A DNA stretch of 64,000 nt from positions 1 through 64,000 of the forward strand of contig NZ_VWXK01000020.1 of assembly GCF_011752565.1 (NCBI RefSeq), read 5' to 3'. Numbering within the stretch: the first letter of the stretch is position 1; every line of letters begins with the position of its first letter. The translations under genes were made by a program, and so were the position numbers. The notes beneath the pieces are model-generated. The model was not told the origin of the DNA, made no database searches, and was given only the letters and a program-made list of their open reading frames with translations. Below are positions 35,534 through 44,065 of the stretch, in pieces. The DNA is from Pantoea sp. Ap-967 (GTDB lineage Bacteria; Pseudomonadota; Gammaproteobacteria; Pseudomonadales; Pseudomonadaceae).

Positions 35534-36172
35534 ATGTCGGCACTTGAAAGTTTGTCCTGGAAAGTTTCCTACCCTCCGACGCTCGACTTCGGTCAACAAC
35601 TGACCCGTGAGCAATTGTTTACCTCCATGCAGTCGACCATGGCGCGTCATCAGGGCGGGCCGGTGTGGCTGTTTGCCTATGGTTCATTGATCTGGCGCCC
35701 GGAGTGCAACTCGGTGGAGCGCCAGCGTGCGCGGGTACATGGTTATCACCGGGGTTTGTACCTGTGGTCGCACGAGCACCGCGGCACGCCGGAAATCCCC
35801 GGCCTGGTGTTCGGGCTGGACCGCGGCGGTTCCTGCAGCGGCTTTGCCTATCGGCTGGAGGAGAGCAACCTCGATGATTCGCTGATGGCGCTGTGGCAAC
35901 GGGAGATGCCCTATCCGGCGTACCGGCCGCATTGGCTCAGTTGCCGGTTGGGGGATGGCAGCAAGGTGCAGGCGCTCGGTTTCGTGCTGGAGCGGCATCT
36001 GCCGTGCTATGCGGGGAATTTGCCGGATACCTTGCTGAGCCAGATTCTGGCCAGTGCCAAGGGGCGTTATGGCACCACGCAGGATTACGTCGAGCAGACC
36101 CTGAACGCGCTGCGCACCCACCAGATGCCCGATCGCAACCTGGAGGCACGCTTCAAGCGCTGCCGCGGCTAA
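35534..36172 (+). CDS. ChaC-like gamma-glutamylcyclotransferase
   Basis: 212 residues. The family signature FAYGSLIWRP (substrate-binding glycine loop) and the later FVLERHLPCYAG region identify the glutathione-specific gamma-glutamylcyclotransferase family; the catalytic glutamate would be in LWQREMPYPAY. It would cleave glutathione to 5-oxoproline and Cys-Gly in the cytoplasm. ATG 35534 is the only sensible start; an ATG 13 bases upstream is out of frame. Downstream is a REP pair. Confidence 0.9.
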   Translation: MSALESLSWKVSYPPTLDFGQQLTREQLFTSMQSTMARHQGGPVWLFAYGSLIWRPECNSVERQRARVHGYHRGLYLWSHEHRGTPEIPGLVFGLDRGGSCSGFAYRLEESNLDDSLMALWQREMPYPAYRPHWLSCRLGDGSKVQALGFVLERHLPCYAGNLPDTLLSQILASAKGRYGTTQDYVEQTLNALRTHQMPDRNLEARFKRCRG

Positions 36173-36191
36173 CCCCGTTGCCTCACACGGT

Positions 36192-36315
36192 CCCCCGTAG
36201 GAGCGAGCGCAGCTCGCGATGGGCTGCAGTGCAGCCCCGGCGATATCGGCTGTGAAGCTGAAAACCCTGGGCCGCTTCGCGCCCCATCGCGAGCTACGCT
36301 CGCTCCTACCAGGGG
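36192..36315. repeat. REP-like inverted pair (GGTAGGAGCGAGC family)
   Basis: Arms CCCCCGTAGGAGCGAGCGCA... and ...GAGCTACGCTCGCTCCTACC enclose ~65 bases. It sits between convergent genes, where both transcripts could use the hairpin. Confidence 0.9.
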
Positions 36316-36335
36316 TTGCCGCGGCTGGGCCTGGC

Positions 36336-37313
36336 CTACGTGGCCAGAACCACCAACTTACCCACAGCCTTGCGCTGGGCCAGCTGTTCAATCGCAGCCC
36401 CCGCCTCGGCCAGTGGATAAGTCTGGGACACCAGCGGCTTCAACTTGCCTTCGGCATGCCAGGCAAACAGCTGCTGGAAGTTCGCCGCATTGTCCTGCGG
36501 CTGGCGCTGGGCAAAGGCGCCCCAGAACACCCCTAGCACCGCAGCGCCCTTGAGCAGCACCAGGTTGGCCGCCATCTGCGGGATGCTGCCGCTGGCAAAC
36601 CCCACCACCAGCAGCCGCCCTTGCCACGCCAGCCCGCGCACGGCCTGGTCAAACAGCTGGCCACCCACCGGGTCGTAGATCACATCCACGCCCTGGCCAC
36701 CGGTCAGGCGCTTGATTTCCTCCTTGAGGCTGGCCTGGCTGTAGTCGATCAACTCATCGGCGCCGGCAGCCTTGGCCACGGCGAGCTTTTCCGCGCTGCT
36801 GGCCGCGGCAATCACTTTTGCACCCATGGCCTTGCCGATTTCCACCGCCGCCAGGCCGACGCCGCCGGAAGCCCCCAGCACCAGCAGGGTTTCCCCTGGC
36901 TGCAACTGGCCGCGCTGCTTGAGTGCATGCATCGAGGTGCCGTAGGTCATGCCGAAGGCCGCAGCGGTGGCGAAATCCATGCTCTGGGGAATCGGCATCA
37001 GGTTGTAATGCGGCACCGCTACCTGCTCGGCGAACGCCCCCCAGCCAGTCAGGGCCATGACCCGGTCGCCCACCTTGAAGGCACCGGCGTGCTCGCCAAC
37101 GGCGGCGATTACCCCGGCAGCCTCGCCGCCCGGCGAGAACGGTAGCGGCGGCTGGAATTGGTATTTGCCTTCGATGATCAGCGTATCGGGAAAATTGACC
37201 CCCGCCGCCTGCACATCGAGCAGCACCTCGTTCTTTTTCGGCACCGGGCTGGCCACGTCTTCAAGTACCAGGTCGCGGGCCGGGCCGAGGGTTTTGCACA
37301 ACACAGCTTTCAT
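36336..37313 (-). CDS. NADPH:quinone oxidoreductase, zinc-independent MDR family
   Basis: 325 residues from ATG 37313 (MKAVLCKTLGPARDLVLEDV), with AAGGAA 8 bases upstream. It is a medium-chain dehydrogenase/reductase: PGGEAAGVIAAVG, Rossmann motif VLGASGGVGLAAVEIGKAMGA, and the quinone oxidoreductase segment DVIYDPVGGQLFDQAVR. The cysteines and histidines of a zinc site are missing, as expected for the QOR branch. It probably reduces quinones or enones with NADPH. It is followed on its 3' side by a REP pair shared with the ChaC-like gene. Confidence 0.92.
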   Translation of the reverse strand: MKAVLCKTLGPARDLVLEDVASPVPKKNEVLLDVQAAGVNFPDTLIIEGKYQFQPPLPFSPGGEAAGVIAAVGEHAGAFKVGDRVMALTGWGAFAEQVAVPHYNLMPIPQSMDFATAAAFGMTYGTSMHALKQRGQLQPGETLLVLGASGGVGLAAVEIGKAMGAKVIAAASSAEKLAVAKAAGADELIDYSQASLKEEIKRLTGGQGVDVIYDPVGGQLFDQAVRGLAWQGRLLVVGFASGSIPQMAANLVLLKGAAVLGVFWGAFAQRQPQDNAANFQQLFAWHAEGKLKPLVSQTYPLAEAGAAIEQLAQRKAVGKLVVLAT

Positions 37314-37482
37314 TGGGGCTATTCCTTTGCGTGTGGTGGCCGATAAGTGTAGGAAGGCAGCCTGGCGGGTCAACGAGCATGGCTCACCCTGATGGGCGGG
37401 CATAAGTGCTGGCACAAGCCCGGGCTTGGGTTTGCGCCGCAGGCTGGGTAAGCTGGCGCCACTTGTACTGAGGAGCGAATTC

Positions 37483-37890
37483 GTGAAAGCGTGGATCTTG
37501 ATGGTAATGGCCCTGATGCTGCCGGCGGCGGCCATGGCCGAAGAAGCCAAGGAAGGGGAGGCCAACAAGGTCGCCTATATCAGCCTCAGCCCACCCTTCG
37601 TCGGCAACTATGCCCTCGACGGCGGCCCGAAACTGCGCGTCTACAAGGCCGACGTAGCCCTGCGCGTGACCGGCGACGCCGCTGCTGCCGCGGTCAAGCA
37701 CCAGGAACCGCTGATCCGCAACCAGCTGGTGGCACTGTTCGCCCAGCAGGGTGTGGACGACATGAGCAATGTCGATGCCAAGGAAAAACTGCGCCAGGAA
37801 GCGCTGAAACAGGTGCAGCAGGTGATGGAGTCGGAAGAGGGCAAGCCGATTGTCGAGGATCTGCTGTTCAATAACCTGATTGTGCAGTGA
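37483..37890 (+). CDS. FliL-like periplasmic or membrane-anchored protein
   Basis: 135 residues from GTG 37483, with GAGGAG 7 bases upstream. A hydrophobic N-terminus (KAWILMVMALMLPAAAMA) is a signal peptide or anchor. The rest resembles the FliL C-domain: AYISLSPPFVGNY, YKADVALRVTGD, HQEPLIRNQLVALF, VMESEEGKPIVEDLLFNNLIVQ. There are no flagellar genes nearby. It may be a FliL paralogue acting with the flagellar motor or with another membrane complex. Confidence 0.85.
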   Translation: MKAWILMVMALMLPAAAMAEEAKEGEANKVAYISLSPPFVGNYALDGGPKLRVYKADVALRVTGDAAAAAVKHQEPLIRNQLVALFAQQGVDDMSNVDAKEKLRQEALKQVQQVMESEEGKPIVEDLLFNNLIVQ

Positions 37891-38021
37891 TTTGGCAGTT
37901 CATTCGGCGTCTATGGCGTAGGAGAAATCTATCTTTCCTGTAGGTCTGCCTATTTTCGACTTGTGATGTCTCAGCCACGCTAGATTGCGGATGGTCTGTG
38001 GATATTCGAGAGAAGTTGGCA

Positions 38022-38462
38022 ATGCCATTGAGGTTCCAGCCGAAGGAAGCGACTGTGCTGATGTGCGATTTCTCAGGCTTTCAGGTGCCTGAGATGGTCA
38101 AGGTGCGGCCAGTCGTTGTTCTGCGCAAACATAGCCACAATCAGCAACTGGTCACGATAGTACCGCTGAGTACGACGGAGCCTGAACGCTTGGCAAGGCA
38201 CCATGTTGTACTGCCCAGCTACCTGCCCGGAGCGGCTTCGGCTTGTTGGGCCAAGTGCGACATGGTGTACACCGTCTCCCTCTGCCGATTGGACAGATGT
38301 CGTATCAAGACCCGCCGTGGGAGTGGCCGGGAGTATGTTGTCCTGACGATGCAGCCTGACCACTTCGCTGCGGTGCGTGCGGCAGTCGGCCTGGCGCTAG
38401 GGATCACACATTCGGCAACAGTACCGCCAGTTGTCAGGGGCGTTCAGGATGCACCATACTGA
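38022..38462 (+). CDS. PemK/MazF-family toxin (orphan)
   Basis: 146 residues from ATG 38022 (MPLRFQPKEATVLMCDFSGF), with GAGAGAAG 6 bases upstream; GTG 37998 is an in-frame alternative. The PemK/MazF fold is suggested by EMVKVRPVVVLRK, TIVPLSTTEP and the basic strand near RCRIKTRRGSGREYVVL. MazF-like toxins cut RNA. No antitoxin gene is visible on either side: the gap upstream (37891-38021) is short and non-coding. The coding sequence is visibly less GC-rich than its neighbours, consistent with acquisition. Confidence 0.8.
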   Translation: MPLRFQPKEATVLMCDFSGFQVPEMVKVRPVVVLRKHSHNQQLVTIVPLSTTEPERLARHHVVLPSYLPGAASACWAKCDMVYTVSLCRLDRCRIKTRRGSGREYVVLTMQPDHFAAVRAAVGLALGITHSATVPPVVRGVQDAPY

Positions 38463-38527
38463 GTGCGTTCCCGAAAGGGGCTTGTGAGACTCTGCGGATC
38501 CTGGTCAATCCAGCAATTACAGAGCCG

Positions 38528-38590
38528 GGCAGGTAAAAGGCGATAACAAGCCATACCTGCCTGTGAGTAGGGCGCCGCAAGGCGCCCTTT
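38528..38590. terminator. tandem hairpins between PemK-like and EVE genes
   Basis: GGCAGGTA (38528-38535) pairs with TACCTGCC (38554-38561). Directly after it, AGGGCGCC-GCAA-GGCGCCCT (38569-38588) is followed by TTTGT. The second hairpin is a bidirectional terminator candidate for the converging transcripts; the first may be part of a short structured RNA ending there. Confidence 0.6.
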
Positions 38591-38610
38591 GTCATTGTGG
38601 GTACCACGTA

Positions 38611-39063
38611 TCAGCGCGCTAGCGCGATGATCGCCGCCCACTGTTCCTCGGTCACCGGCATCACCGACAGCCGCGTGCCTTTCTGCACCAGCGGCAACTC
38701 GGCCAGTGCACTCTGCTGCTTGAGCAAACCCAGCCCCAACACCTGCCGGAAGGTTTTCACATGGGCCACATCCACGGCGCTCCAGGGGTTCTTCTCGGCA
38801 TTGGCCTTGGCGTCGAAGTAATGGCTGTGCGGGTCCAGTGCGGTTGGGTCCGGGTAAGCCGCTGCGGTGATGCGGGCGATTCCGGCAATGCCTGGCTGCG
38901 GGCAGCTGGAGTGGTAGAAGAAGAACTCATCGCCTACGCTCATGGCCCGCAGGAAATTGCGCGCCTGGTAGTTGCGTACGCCGTCCCAGCGCGCCTCGCC
39001 CAGGCGGCCCAGGGCTTCGATCGAGAGCTCGTCGGGCTCGGATTTCATCAGCCAATAGGCCAT
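38611..39063 (-). CDS. EVE domain protein (PUA-like)
   Basis: 150 residues starting MAYWLMKSEPDELSIEAL; W-LMKSEP, GVRNYQARNFLR, GDEFFFYHS and GIAGIARI are EVE-domain landmarks. The domain is PUA-like and related to YTH readers, and is thought to bind modified bases in nucleic acids. Most bacterial stand-alone members have no known target. It lies beside the conserved zapA/6S RNA block. Confidence 0.92.
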   Translation of the reverse strand: MAYWLMKSEPDELSIEALGRLGEARWDGVRNYQARNFLRAMSVGDEFFFYHSSCPQPGIAGIARITAAAYPDPTALDPHSHYFDAKANAEKNPWSAVDVAHVKTFRQVLGLGLLKQQSALAELPLVQKGTRLSVMPVTEEQWAAIIALAR

Positions 39064-39241
39064 GGATACTGCTCCTGAAAAGGTTTGAAATAACCTGTTG
39101 CACGAAACCGACAGCCGGTTGGCGTCAACGTTTGCGTGAAGGCTCAGGTTGTCGGAAAATGCGCCGATTTTAAAGCTAGACGCTCCGGCGGCACCCAGAA
39201 GGTCGCCGAGCCTGAACGTATGCCTAGGGGGGCATTCTTCG

Positions 39242-39391
39242 ATGAATCAACGCAAACCGGATCTGCTGTGGATCCTGGTCTTCATCTTTGGTCTTGGTGT
39301 GGTGACCACCGGTTATGCCCAGGGTTTCTGGGAGCGCAAGCTCGACGACGCCTATCAGTCCCAGGTCGATGCCAGCCAGCCGAAACGCTGA
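39242..39391 (+). CDS. small single-pass membrane protein
   Basis: 49 residues, MNQRKPDLLWILVFIFGLGVVTTGYAQ followed by a charged tail. One hydrophobic segment (residues about 8-26) gives an inner membrane anchor. A G-rich run lies ~10 bases before ATG 39242. An upstream extension of the frame is not convincing. It sits divergent from the EVE gene and convergent with the cyclo-ligase gene. Function unknown; it looks like a genuine small protein because of its codon use and membrane segment. Confidence 0.6.
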   Translation: MNQRKPDLLWILVFIFGLGVVTTGYAQGFWERKLDDAYQSQVDASQPKR

Positions 39392-39411
39392 TTCCCCCTT
39401 CGCCAACCCAT

Positions 39412-40020
39412 TCAGTTCGGCGCCAGGTACCAGCCCCGGTCGCTGACCGTGCCCTGTAGCGGTACATCCCAACTGGCCTGCGCCAGTCGCTCGACCTTCT
39501 GGCATTCATGCGCCAGCCCCAGCAACAGCGGCTTTTTCCACGTCTTGCGGCGTGCCTGGTAGGCCAGGCTGCGGTCGTAGAAGCCACCGCCCATGCCCAG
39601 CCGCCCGCCTGCTTCATCGAACCCCACCAATGGCAGCAGGATCAGGTCAAGTGCCCAGATCGGGCGCTGGCGCTTGCGGTCGGTAACCGGCTCTGGAATA
39701 CGGAAGCGGTTGCGCTTGAGTTTTTCACCCTGCTCGAACTGCTGGAACACCATGCGCGTGCGCGGCCAGGCATGCAGCACCGGCAGGTAGGTGCGCTTGC
39801 CCCGGCGCTGGGCCTCGCGCAGCAAAAGACGCGGGTCTATTTCACCGTCGTTGGGCAGGTACAGGGCGATGTGCCGGGCGCGGCGGAACAGCGGGTTCTG
39901 CGCCAGCTGACGGTACAGGCCGAGTGCGGCCTGGCGTTGCTGGGCCGGTGTCAGCGCGCGGCGAGCGTTGCGCAACAGGCGACGCAGCTGGGGACGGGTA
40001 AGCGGCGCACTTTCGGTCAT
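39412..40020 (-). CDS. 5-formyltetrahydrofolate cyclo-ligase
   Basis: 202 residues from ATG 40020. Family signatures are ALYLPNDGEIDPR (substrate loop), LDLILLPLVGFDEAGGRLGMGGGFYDR (nucleotide-binding glycine motif) and LGLAHECQ. It converts 5-formyl-THF to methenyl-THF with ATP, in folate one-carbon metabolism. It follows 6S RNA on the same strand, the classic ssrS-ygfA arrangement of gammaproteobacteria, and may be co-transcribed with it. Confidence 0.94.
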   Translation of the reverse strand: MTESAPLTRPQLRRLLRNARRALTPAQQRQAALGLYRQLAQNPLFRRARHIALYLPNDGEIDPRLLLREAQRRGKRTYLPVLHAWPRTRMVFQQFEQGEKLKRNRFRIPEPVTDRKRQRPIWALDLILLPLVGFDEAGGRLGMGGGFYDRSLAYQARRKTWKKPLLLGLAHECQKVERLAQASWDVPLQGTVSDRGWYLAPN

Positions 40021-40078
40021 GGCACGAGCGTTCCCAGCGGGTCGGATTACCCGCCAAGGCTGGCGGGCAAGAAGAATC

Positions 40079-40257
40079 AGGCTCCCCGATAAGACCGCTA
40101 TCGGTGTAGCCCTTGAACCCGAAAGTTCAAGGTGGAGATTGCAGGGGGCGTTAAGGCTTTCCGTCGGGCGGACATGCACACCGGCCCCAGCGTGCAACCC
40201 CCGTGGTTGTGCGTATCGGCTCAGGGACATAACCGACTGGCGCATCCCCCAGGGAGT
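40079..40257 (-). ncRNA. ssrS: 6S RNA
   Basis: The ~179-base minus-strand transcript holds the hallmark 6S blocks: CCCTGAGCCGATA on the 5' side, GTGTGCATGTC then ACGGAAAGCCTTAA in the middle, and CCTTGAAC...GTTCAAGGG near the 3' end. The ends pair (CTCCC at 40256-40252 with GGGAG at 40086-40082). TATACT at 40269-40264 is a well-placed -10. The location between zapA and the cyclo-ligase is the conserved one. 6S RNA binds sigma-70 RNA polymerase and imitates an open promoter in stationary phase. The exact 5' and 3' ends are estimates. Confidence 0.95.
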
Positions 40258-40275
40258 GGCGCCAGTATACCAATC

Positions 40276-40596
40276 TCAGCCGTTTTTGGTACCCGCATCG
40301 TCGGACAAAGCCTGATCGACCCGCTCCAGCAGGTCGCGCACCTGTTCACGGCTGGTGCCACTCACCGGCGCGTCGCTGCGGTCTTCCTGGCGATGGAGCA
40401 TCTCGTGGGTGATGTTCAAGGCTGCCATCACGGCAATCCGGTCGGCACCGATCACCTTGCCGCTGCTGCGGATCTCGCGCATCTTGCCGTCCAGGTAACG
40501 CGCCGCGCTGACCAGGTTGTTGCGCTCCTCAGGCGGGCAGATGATCGAGTATTCCTTGTCGAGGATCTGCACGGTGACGCTATTGCTTGAACTCAT
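40276..40596 (-). CDS. zapA: cell division protein ZapA
   Basis: 106 residues. N-terminal FtsZ-binding part (VTVQILDKEYSIICPPEERNNLVSAARYLDGKMREIR) and C-terminal coiled-coil region. It cross-links FtsZ filaments in the Z ring. Its start overlaps the stop of the preceding small gene (ATGA), so the two are translationally coupled; 6S RNA begins ~20 bases after its stop. Confidence 0.95.
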   Translation of the reverse strand: MSSSNSVTVQILDKEYSIICPPEERNNLVSAARYLDGKMREIRSSGKVIGADRIAVMAALNITHEMLHRQEDRSDAPVSGTSREQVRDLLERVDQALSDDAGTKNG

Positions 40597-40811
40597 GAGT
40601 CTTGCTCCAGGGCCTTCAGGCGTAAAATCATCGACTCGACCTTGCGCTTGGCGATTTCGTTCTTTTCGATGAGGTGGGCGCGCTCCTCGCGCCAGGATTT
40701 TTCCTGAGCTACTAGGAGTGCATTTTGCCGTTTTAGTTGCTCGATGCGCTCAATCAGCAACTCGAACCGGCTCATCAGCGCTTGCAGATCGTTCTCTTGC
40801 GTGGGTTGCAC
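40593..40811 (-). CDS. ZapB-like coiled-coil protein (TIGR02449)
   Basis: 72 residues, almost entirely coiled coil with leucine/isoleucine heptads (LMSRFELLIERIEQLKRQ). GTG 40811 is used because GGAG lies 8 bases upstream; an internal ATG 12 codons later is possible. It belongs to a small family found directly before zapA and resembling ZapB, so a role in Z-ring organisation is likely but inferred. Confidence 0.88.
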   Translation of the reverse strand: MQPTQENDLQALMSRFELLIERIEQLKRQNALLVAQEKSWREERAHLIEKNEIAKRKVESMILRLKALEQDS

Positions 40812-40957
40812 TCAGTTCGCTCCGTCGTTGATACACCCGGCGATGATGCCTCGCCCTGCGCGGTGGCGGCCAGTGCCGATGGTCTTGGCGCGCCTGCCGA
40901 TGCTAGGATACAAGGTCTTCATTCTAGTCAAATGCGCCTCTTGGCGCCTAGCCGACC

Positions 40958-41512
40958 ATGCCTAATACCCAATCGCCCTACACCGCTTTCGCCGCCTTGC
41001 TGTCGAGCAATGGCCACCCTGTTTCCCCTGCCGAACTGCACGGCCTGCTGATTGGCCGTAGCTGCGCCGGTGCCGGCTTCGATGCCGACGGCTGGTTGGC
41101 CGATGCCGCCGGCGTGCTGGAGAACGAACCGCAAGACACCGTGCGCGCCGCACTGCTGGGCCTGCAAGAGATGGTCAAGGCCGAGCTCACCGGCGAAGAC
41201 ATCGCCATCGTCCTGCTGCTGCCGGGCGACGAAACCGCACTCACCGAACGCGCCACCGCGTTGGGCCAGTGGTGCCAGGGCTTCATCACCGGCTTCGGGC
41301 TGAACGCCGGTGGCAAGGACCTGTCCACCGATGCCAAGGAGGTGCTGCAGGACCTGGTCGCCATTTCCCAGGTTCAGGAAGCCCTCGAAGAATCCGAAGA
41401 CGGCGAAAGCGACTACATGGAGGTCATGGAGTACCTGCGCGTCGCACCGCTGCTGCTGTACACGGAGCTGGCCGCGCCTGCCGCACCCGCGCCAAAACCT
41501 TCGCTGCACTGA
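40958..41512 (+). CDS. YgfB/UPF0149 family protein
   Basis: 184 residues, acidic, all-alpha. ELHGLLIGRSCAG at the N-terminus and WCQGFITGFGLN in the middle are family marks. It is the first gene of a co-directional set with pepP, ubiH, a DUF4442 gene and a ubiI-like gene, the same order as E. coli ygfB-pepP-ubiH-ubiI. In P. aeruginosa a YgfB homologue has been tied to control of beta-lactamase ampDh3 expression; whether that applies here is unknown. Confidence 0.9.
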   Translation: MPNTQSPYTAFAALLSSNGHPVSPAELHGLLIGRSCAGAGFDADGWLADAAGVLENEPQDTVRAALLGLQEMVKAELTGEDIAIVLLLPGDETALTERATALGQWCQGFITGFGLNAGGKDLSTDAKEVLQDLVAISQVQEALEESEDGESDYMEVMEYLRVAPLLLYTELAAPAAPAPKPSLH

Positions 41513-41534
41513 TCAACCGGGGGTAGTTCTGCCC

Positions 41535-42869
41535 ATGAGCCACATACCCAAGGCCGAGTATGCCCGTCGGCGCAAGGCGCTGATGGCGCAGATGGTCCCC
41601 AACAGCATCGCCATCCTGCCCGCTGCCGCGGTTGCCATCCGCAACCGCGACGTCGAGCACGTGTACCGCCAGGACAGCGACTTCCAGTACCTCAGCGGCT
41701 TCCCCGAGCCTGAGGCGGTGATTGCGCTGATTCCCGGGCGCGAGCACGGCGAGTACGTGCTGTTCTGCCGTGAGCGCAACCCCGAACGCGAGCAGTGGGA
41801 CGGCCTGCGTGCCGGCCAGGAAGGCGCGGTGCGCGAGTTTGGCGCCGACGATGCGTTTCCCATCACCGACATCGACGAAATCCTGCCGGGCCTGATCGAA
41901 GGCCGAGAGCGGGTGTACAGCGCCATGGGCAGCAACCCCGAATTCGACCGCCGGCTGATGGACTGGATCAATGTGATCCGCTCCAAGGCACGCCTCGGCG
42001 CCCAGCCGCCGAACGAATTCGTTGCGCTGGATCACCTGCTGCACGACATGCGCCTGTATAAATCAGCCGCGGAAGTGAAAGTGATGCGCACCGCCGCGGA
42101 TATTTCCGCGCGCGCCCATGTGCGGGCCATGCAGGCCTGCCGCGCCGGGCTGCACGAATACAGCCTGGAAGCCGAGCTGGACTACGAGTTCCGCAAGGGC
42201 GGAGCGAAGATGCCGGCCTACGGCTCGATCGTCGCCGCCGGGCGCAACGGTTGCATCCTGCACTACCAGCAGAACGACGCCCCGCTCAAGGACGGTGACC
42301 TGGTACTGATCGACGCCGGCTGCGAAATCGACTGCTACGCCAGCGACATCACCCGCACCTTCCCGGTCAGCGGGCGGTTCTCGCCGGAGCAGAAGGCCAT
42401 CTACGAGCTGGTGCTCGCGGCCCAGGCCGCAGCCTTTGCCGAGATTGCCCCAGGCAAGCACTGGAACCACGCCCACGAGGCGACGGTGCAGGTCATTACC
42501 GAAGGGTTGGTGGCACTGGGGCTGCTCAAGGGCGAGGTGCAGGCGCTGATCGACAGCGAGGCCTACCGCGCGTTCTACATGCACCGTGCCGGGCACTGGC
42601 TGGGCATGGATGTGCACGATGTGGGCGAATACAAAGTCGGTGGCGAGTGGCGGGTGCTGGAACCGGGCATGGCGCTGACCGTCGAGCCGGGCATCTACAT
42701 CGCGGCCGACAACCAGGATGTGGCGAAGAAATGGCGCGGCATCGGCATCAGGATCGAGGACGACGTGGTGGTCACCAAACAAGGGTGTGAAATCCTGACT
42801 TCAGGGGTGCCGAGGACAGTGGCCGAGATCGAGGCGCTGATGCAGGCCGCCCGTAAGGACGCGGCATGA
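41535..42869 (+). CDS. pepP: Xaa-Pro aminopeptidase P
   Basis: 444 residues. N-terminal creatinase-like domain, then a pita-bread metallopeptidase domain with the five metal ligands in DAGCEIDCYASDITR (two Asp), HRAGHWLGMDVHD (His), TVEPGIY (Glu) and GIRIEDDV (Glu). It removes N-terminal residues preceding proline and uses Mn(II). ATG 41535 starts 23 bases after the ygfB-like stop; its stop overlaps the ubiH start. Confidence 0.96.
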   Translation: MSHIPKAEYARRRKALMAQMVPNSIAILPAAAVAIRNRDVEHVYRQDSDFQYLSGFPEPEAVIALIPGREHGEYVLFCRERNPEREQWDGLRAGQEGAVREFGADDAFPITDIDEILPGLIEGRERVYSAMGSNPEFDRRLMDWINVIRSKARLGAQPPNEFVALDHLLHDMRLYKSAAEVKVMRTAADISARAHVRAMQACRAGLHEYSLEAELDYEFRKGGAKMPAYGSIVAAGRNGCILHYQQNDAPLKDGDLVLIDAGCEIDCYASDITRTFPVSGRFSPEQKAIYELVLAAQAAAFAEIAPGKHWNHAHEATVQVITEGLVALGLLKGEVQALIDSEAYRAFYMHRAGHWLGMDVHDVGEYKVGGEWRVLEPGMALTVEPGIYIAADNQDVAKKWRGIGIRIEDDVVVTKQGCEILTSGVPRTVAEIEALMQAARKDAA

Positions 42870-44065
42870 ACCGGGTCAACCTGGCGATCATCGGCGGTGG
42901 GCTGGTGGGCGCAAGCCTGGCCCTGGCCCTGCAGGCCGGTGCCAAGGCACGTGGCTGGAAGATCCTGCTGATCGAGCCGTTCGCCCCGGGCGACAGCTTC
43001 CAGCCCAGCTACGATGCGCGCTCTTCGGCGCTGTCGTTCGGCACCCAGCAAATCTACCAGCACCTGGGCCTGTGGCAGGCGATCGGCACGCGCGCCGAGC
43101 CGATCCGCCAGATTCACGTGTCCGACCGTGGCCGCTTCGGCAGTACCCGCCTGGATGCACGGGAAGAGGGGGTGCCGGCGCTGGGCTACGTGGTGGAGAA
43201 CGCCTGGCTTGGCCAGTGCCTGTGGCAAGGCCTGGACCCTGAGGTGGTGAGCTGGCGTTGCCCGGCCGAAGTGAAGGCCATGCAGGCCGTCGAGGGCGGT
43301 TATCGCCTGATGCTGGACGACGACACCAGCCTGGAGTGCGACCTGGCGGTGCTGGCCGATGGCGGCCGTTCGGGCTTGCGCGAACAGCTGGGCATCCATG
43401 TGCGCCGCACGCCTTACGAGCAAAGCGCACTGATCGCCAACATCACCCCGGGCGAAGCCCACGGCGGGCAGGCCTTCGAGCGTTTCACCGAGCAAGGCCC
43501 GATGGCCTTGCTGCCGCTGCCGGAGAACCGCTGTGCGTTGGTCTGGACCCGCCAGGGCATGGATGCCAAGCGCCTGGCCGAGATCGACGAGCGCAGTTTC
43601 CTGCGCGAGCTGCAGCAGGCCTTCGGCTATCGCCTGGGGGCCCTGCGCCAGGTCGGTGTCCGGCACCTGTACCCGCTGGCGCTGGTCGAGGCCCAGGAGC
43701 AGGTGCGCCCGCACCTGGTGGTGCTGGGCAACGCCGCCCACAGCTTGCACCCGATTGCCGGGCAGGGCTTCAACTTGTCGCTGCGGGACGTGCAGGCGCT
43801 GGCCGATGCCTTGCTCGCCGGTGCCCAGCACCCGGGCGAGCTGGCCACGCTGCAGGCCTACCACCAGCGCCAGCGCCTCGACCAGGCCCTGACCATCGGT
43901 TTTTCCGACCAGGTGACCCGCCTGTTCGGCAGCCGCCAGCCGCTGCTGGCGGCCGGGCGCAACCTGGGGCTGCTTGGCCTCGATCTGCTGCCACCGGCGA
44001 AAAGCTGGTTCGCCCGCCAGGCCATGGGCCTGGGCACGCGCCCCGACCAGCGGGGCCAGGCATGA
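42866..44065 (+). CDS. ubiH: 2-octaprenyl-6-methoxyphenol hydroxylase UbiH
   Basis: 399 residues. FAD monooxygenase of the aromatic hydroxylase family: IIGGGLVGASLALAL (Rossmann), SYDARSSALS (UbiH-type), GNAAHSLHPIAGQGFNLSLRD (second FAD motif). It adds a ring hydroxyl in aerobic ubiquinone synthesis. Start overlaps the pepP stop and its stop overlaps the DUF4442 start (ATGA), so this is one translation-coupled operon. Confidence 0.94.
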   Translation: MNRVNLAIIGGGLVGASLALALQAGAKARGWKILLIEPFAPGDSFQPSYDARSSALSFGTQQIYQHLGLWQAIGTRAEPIRQIHVSDRGRFGSTRLDAREEGVPALGYVVENAWLGQCLWQGLDPEVVSWRCPAEVKAMQAVEGGYRLMLDDDTSLECDLAVLADGGRSGLREQLGIHVRRTPYEQSALIANITPGEAHGGQAFERFTEQGPMALLPLPENRCALVWTRQGMDAKRLAEIDERSFLRELQQAFGYRLGALRQVGVRHLYPLALVEAQEQVRPHLVVLGNAAHSLHPIAGQGFNLSLRDVQALADALLAGAQHPGELATLQAYHQRQRLDQALTIGFSDQVTRLFGSRQPLLAAGRNLGLLGLDLLPPAKSWFARQAMGLGTRPDQRGQA

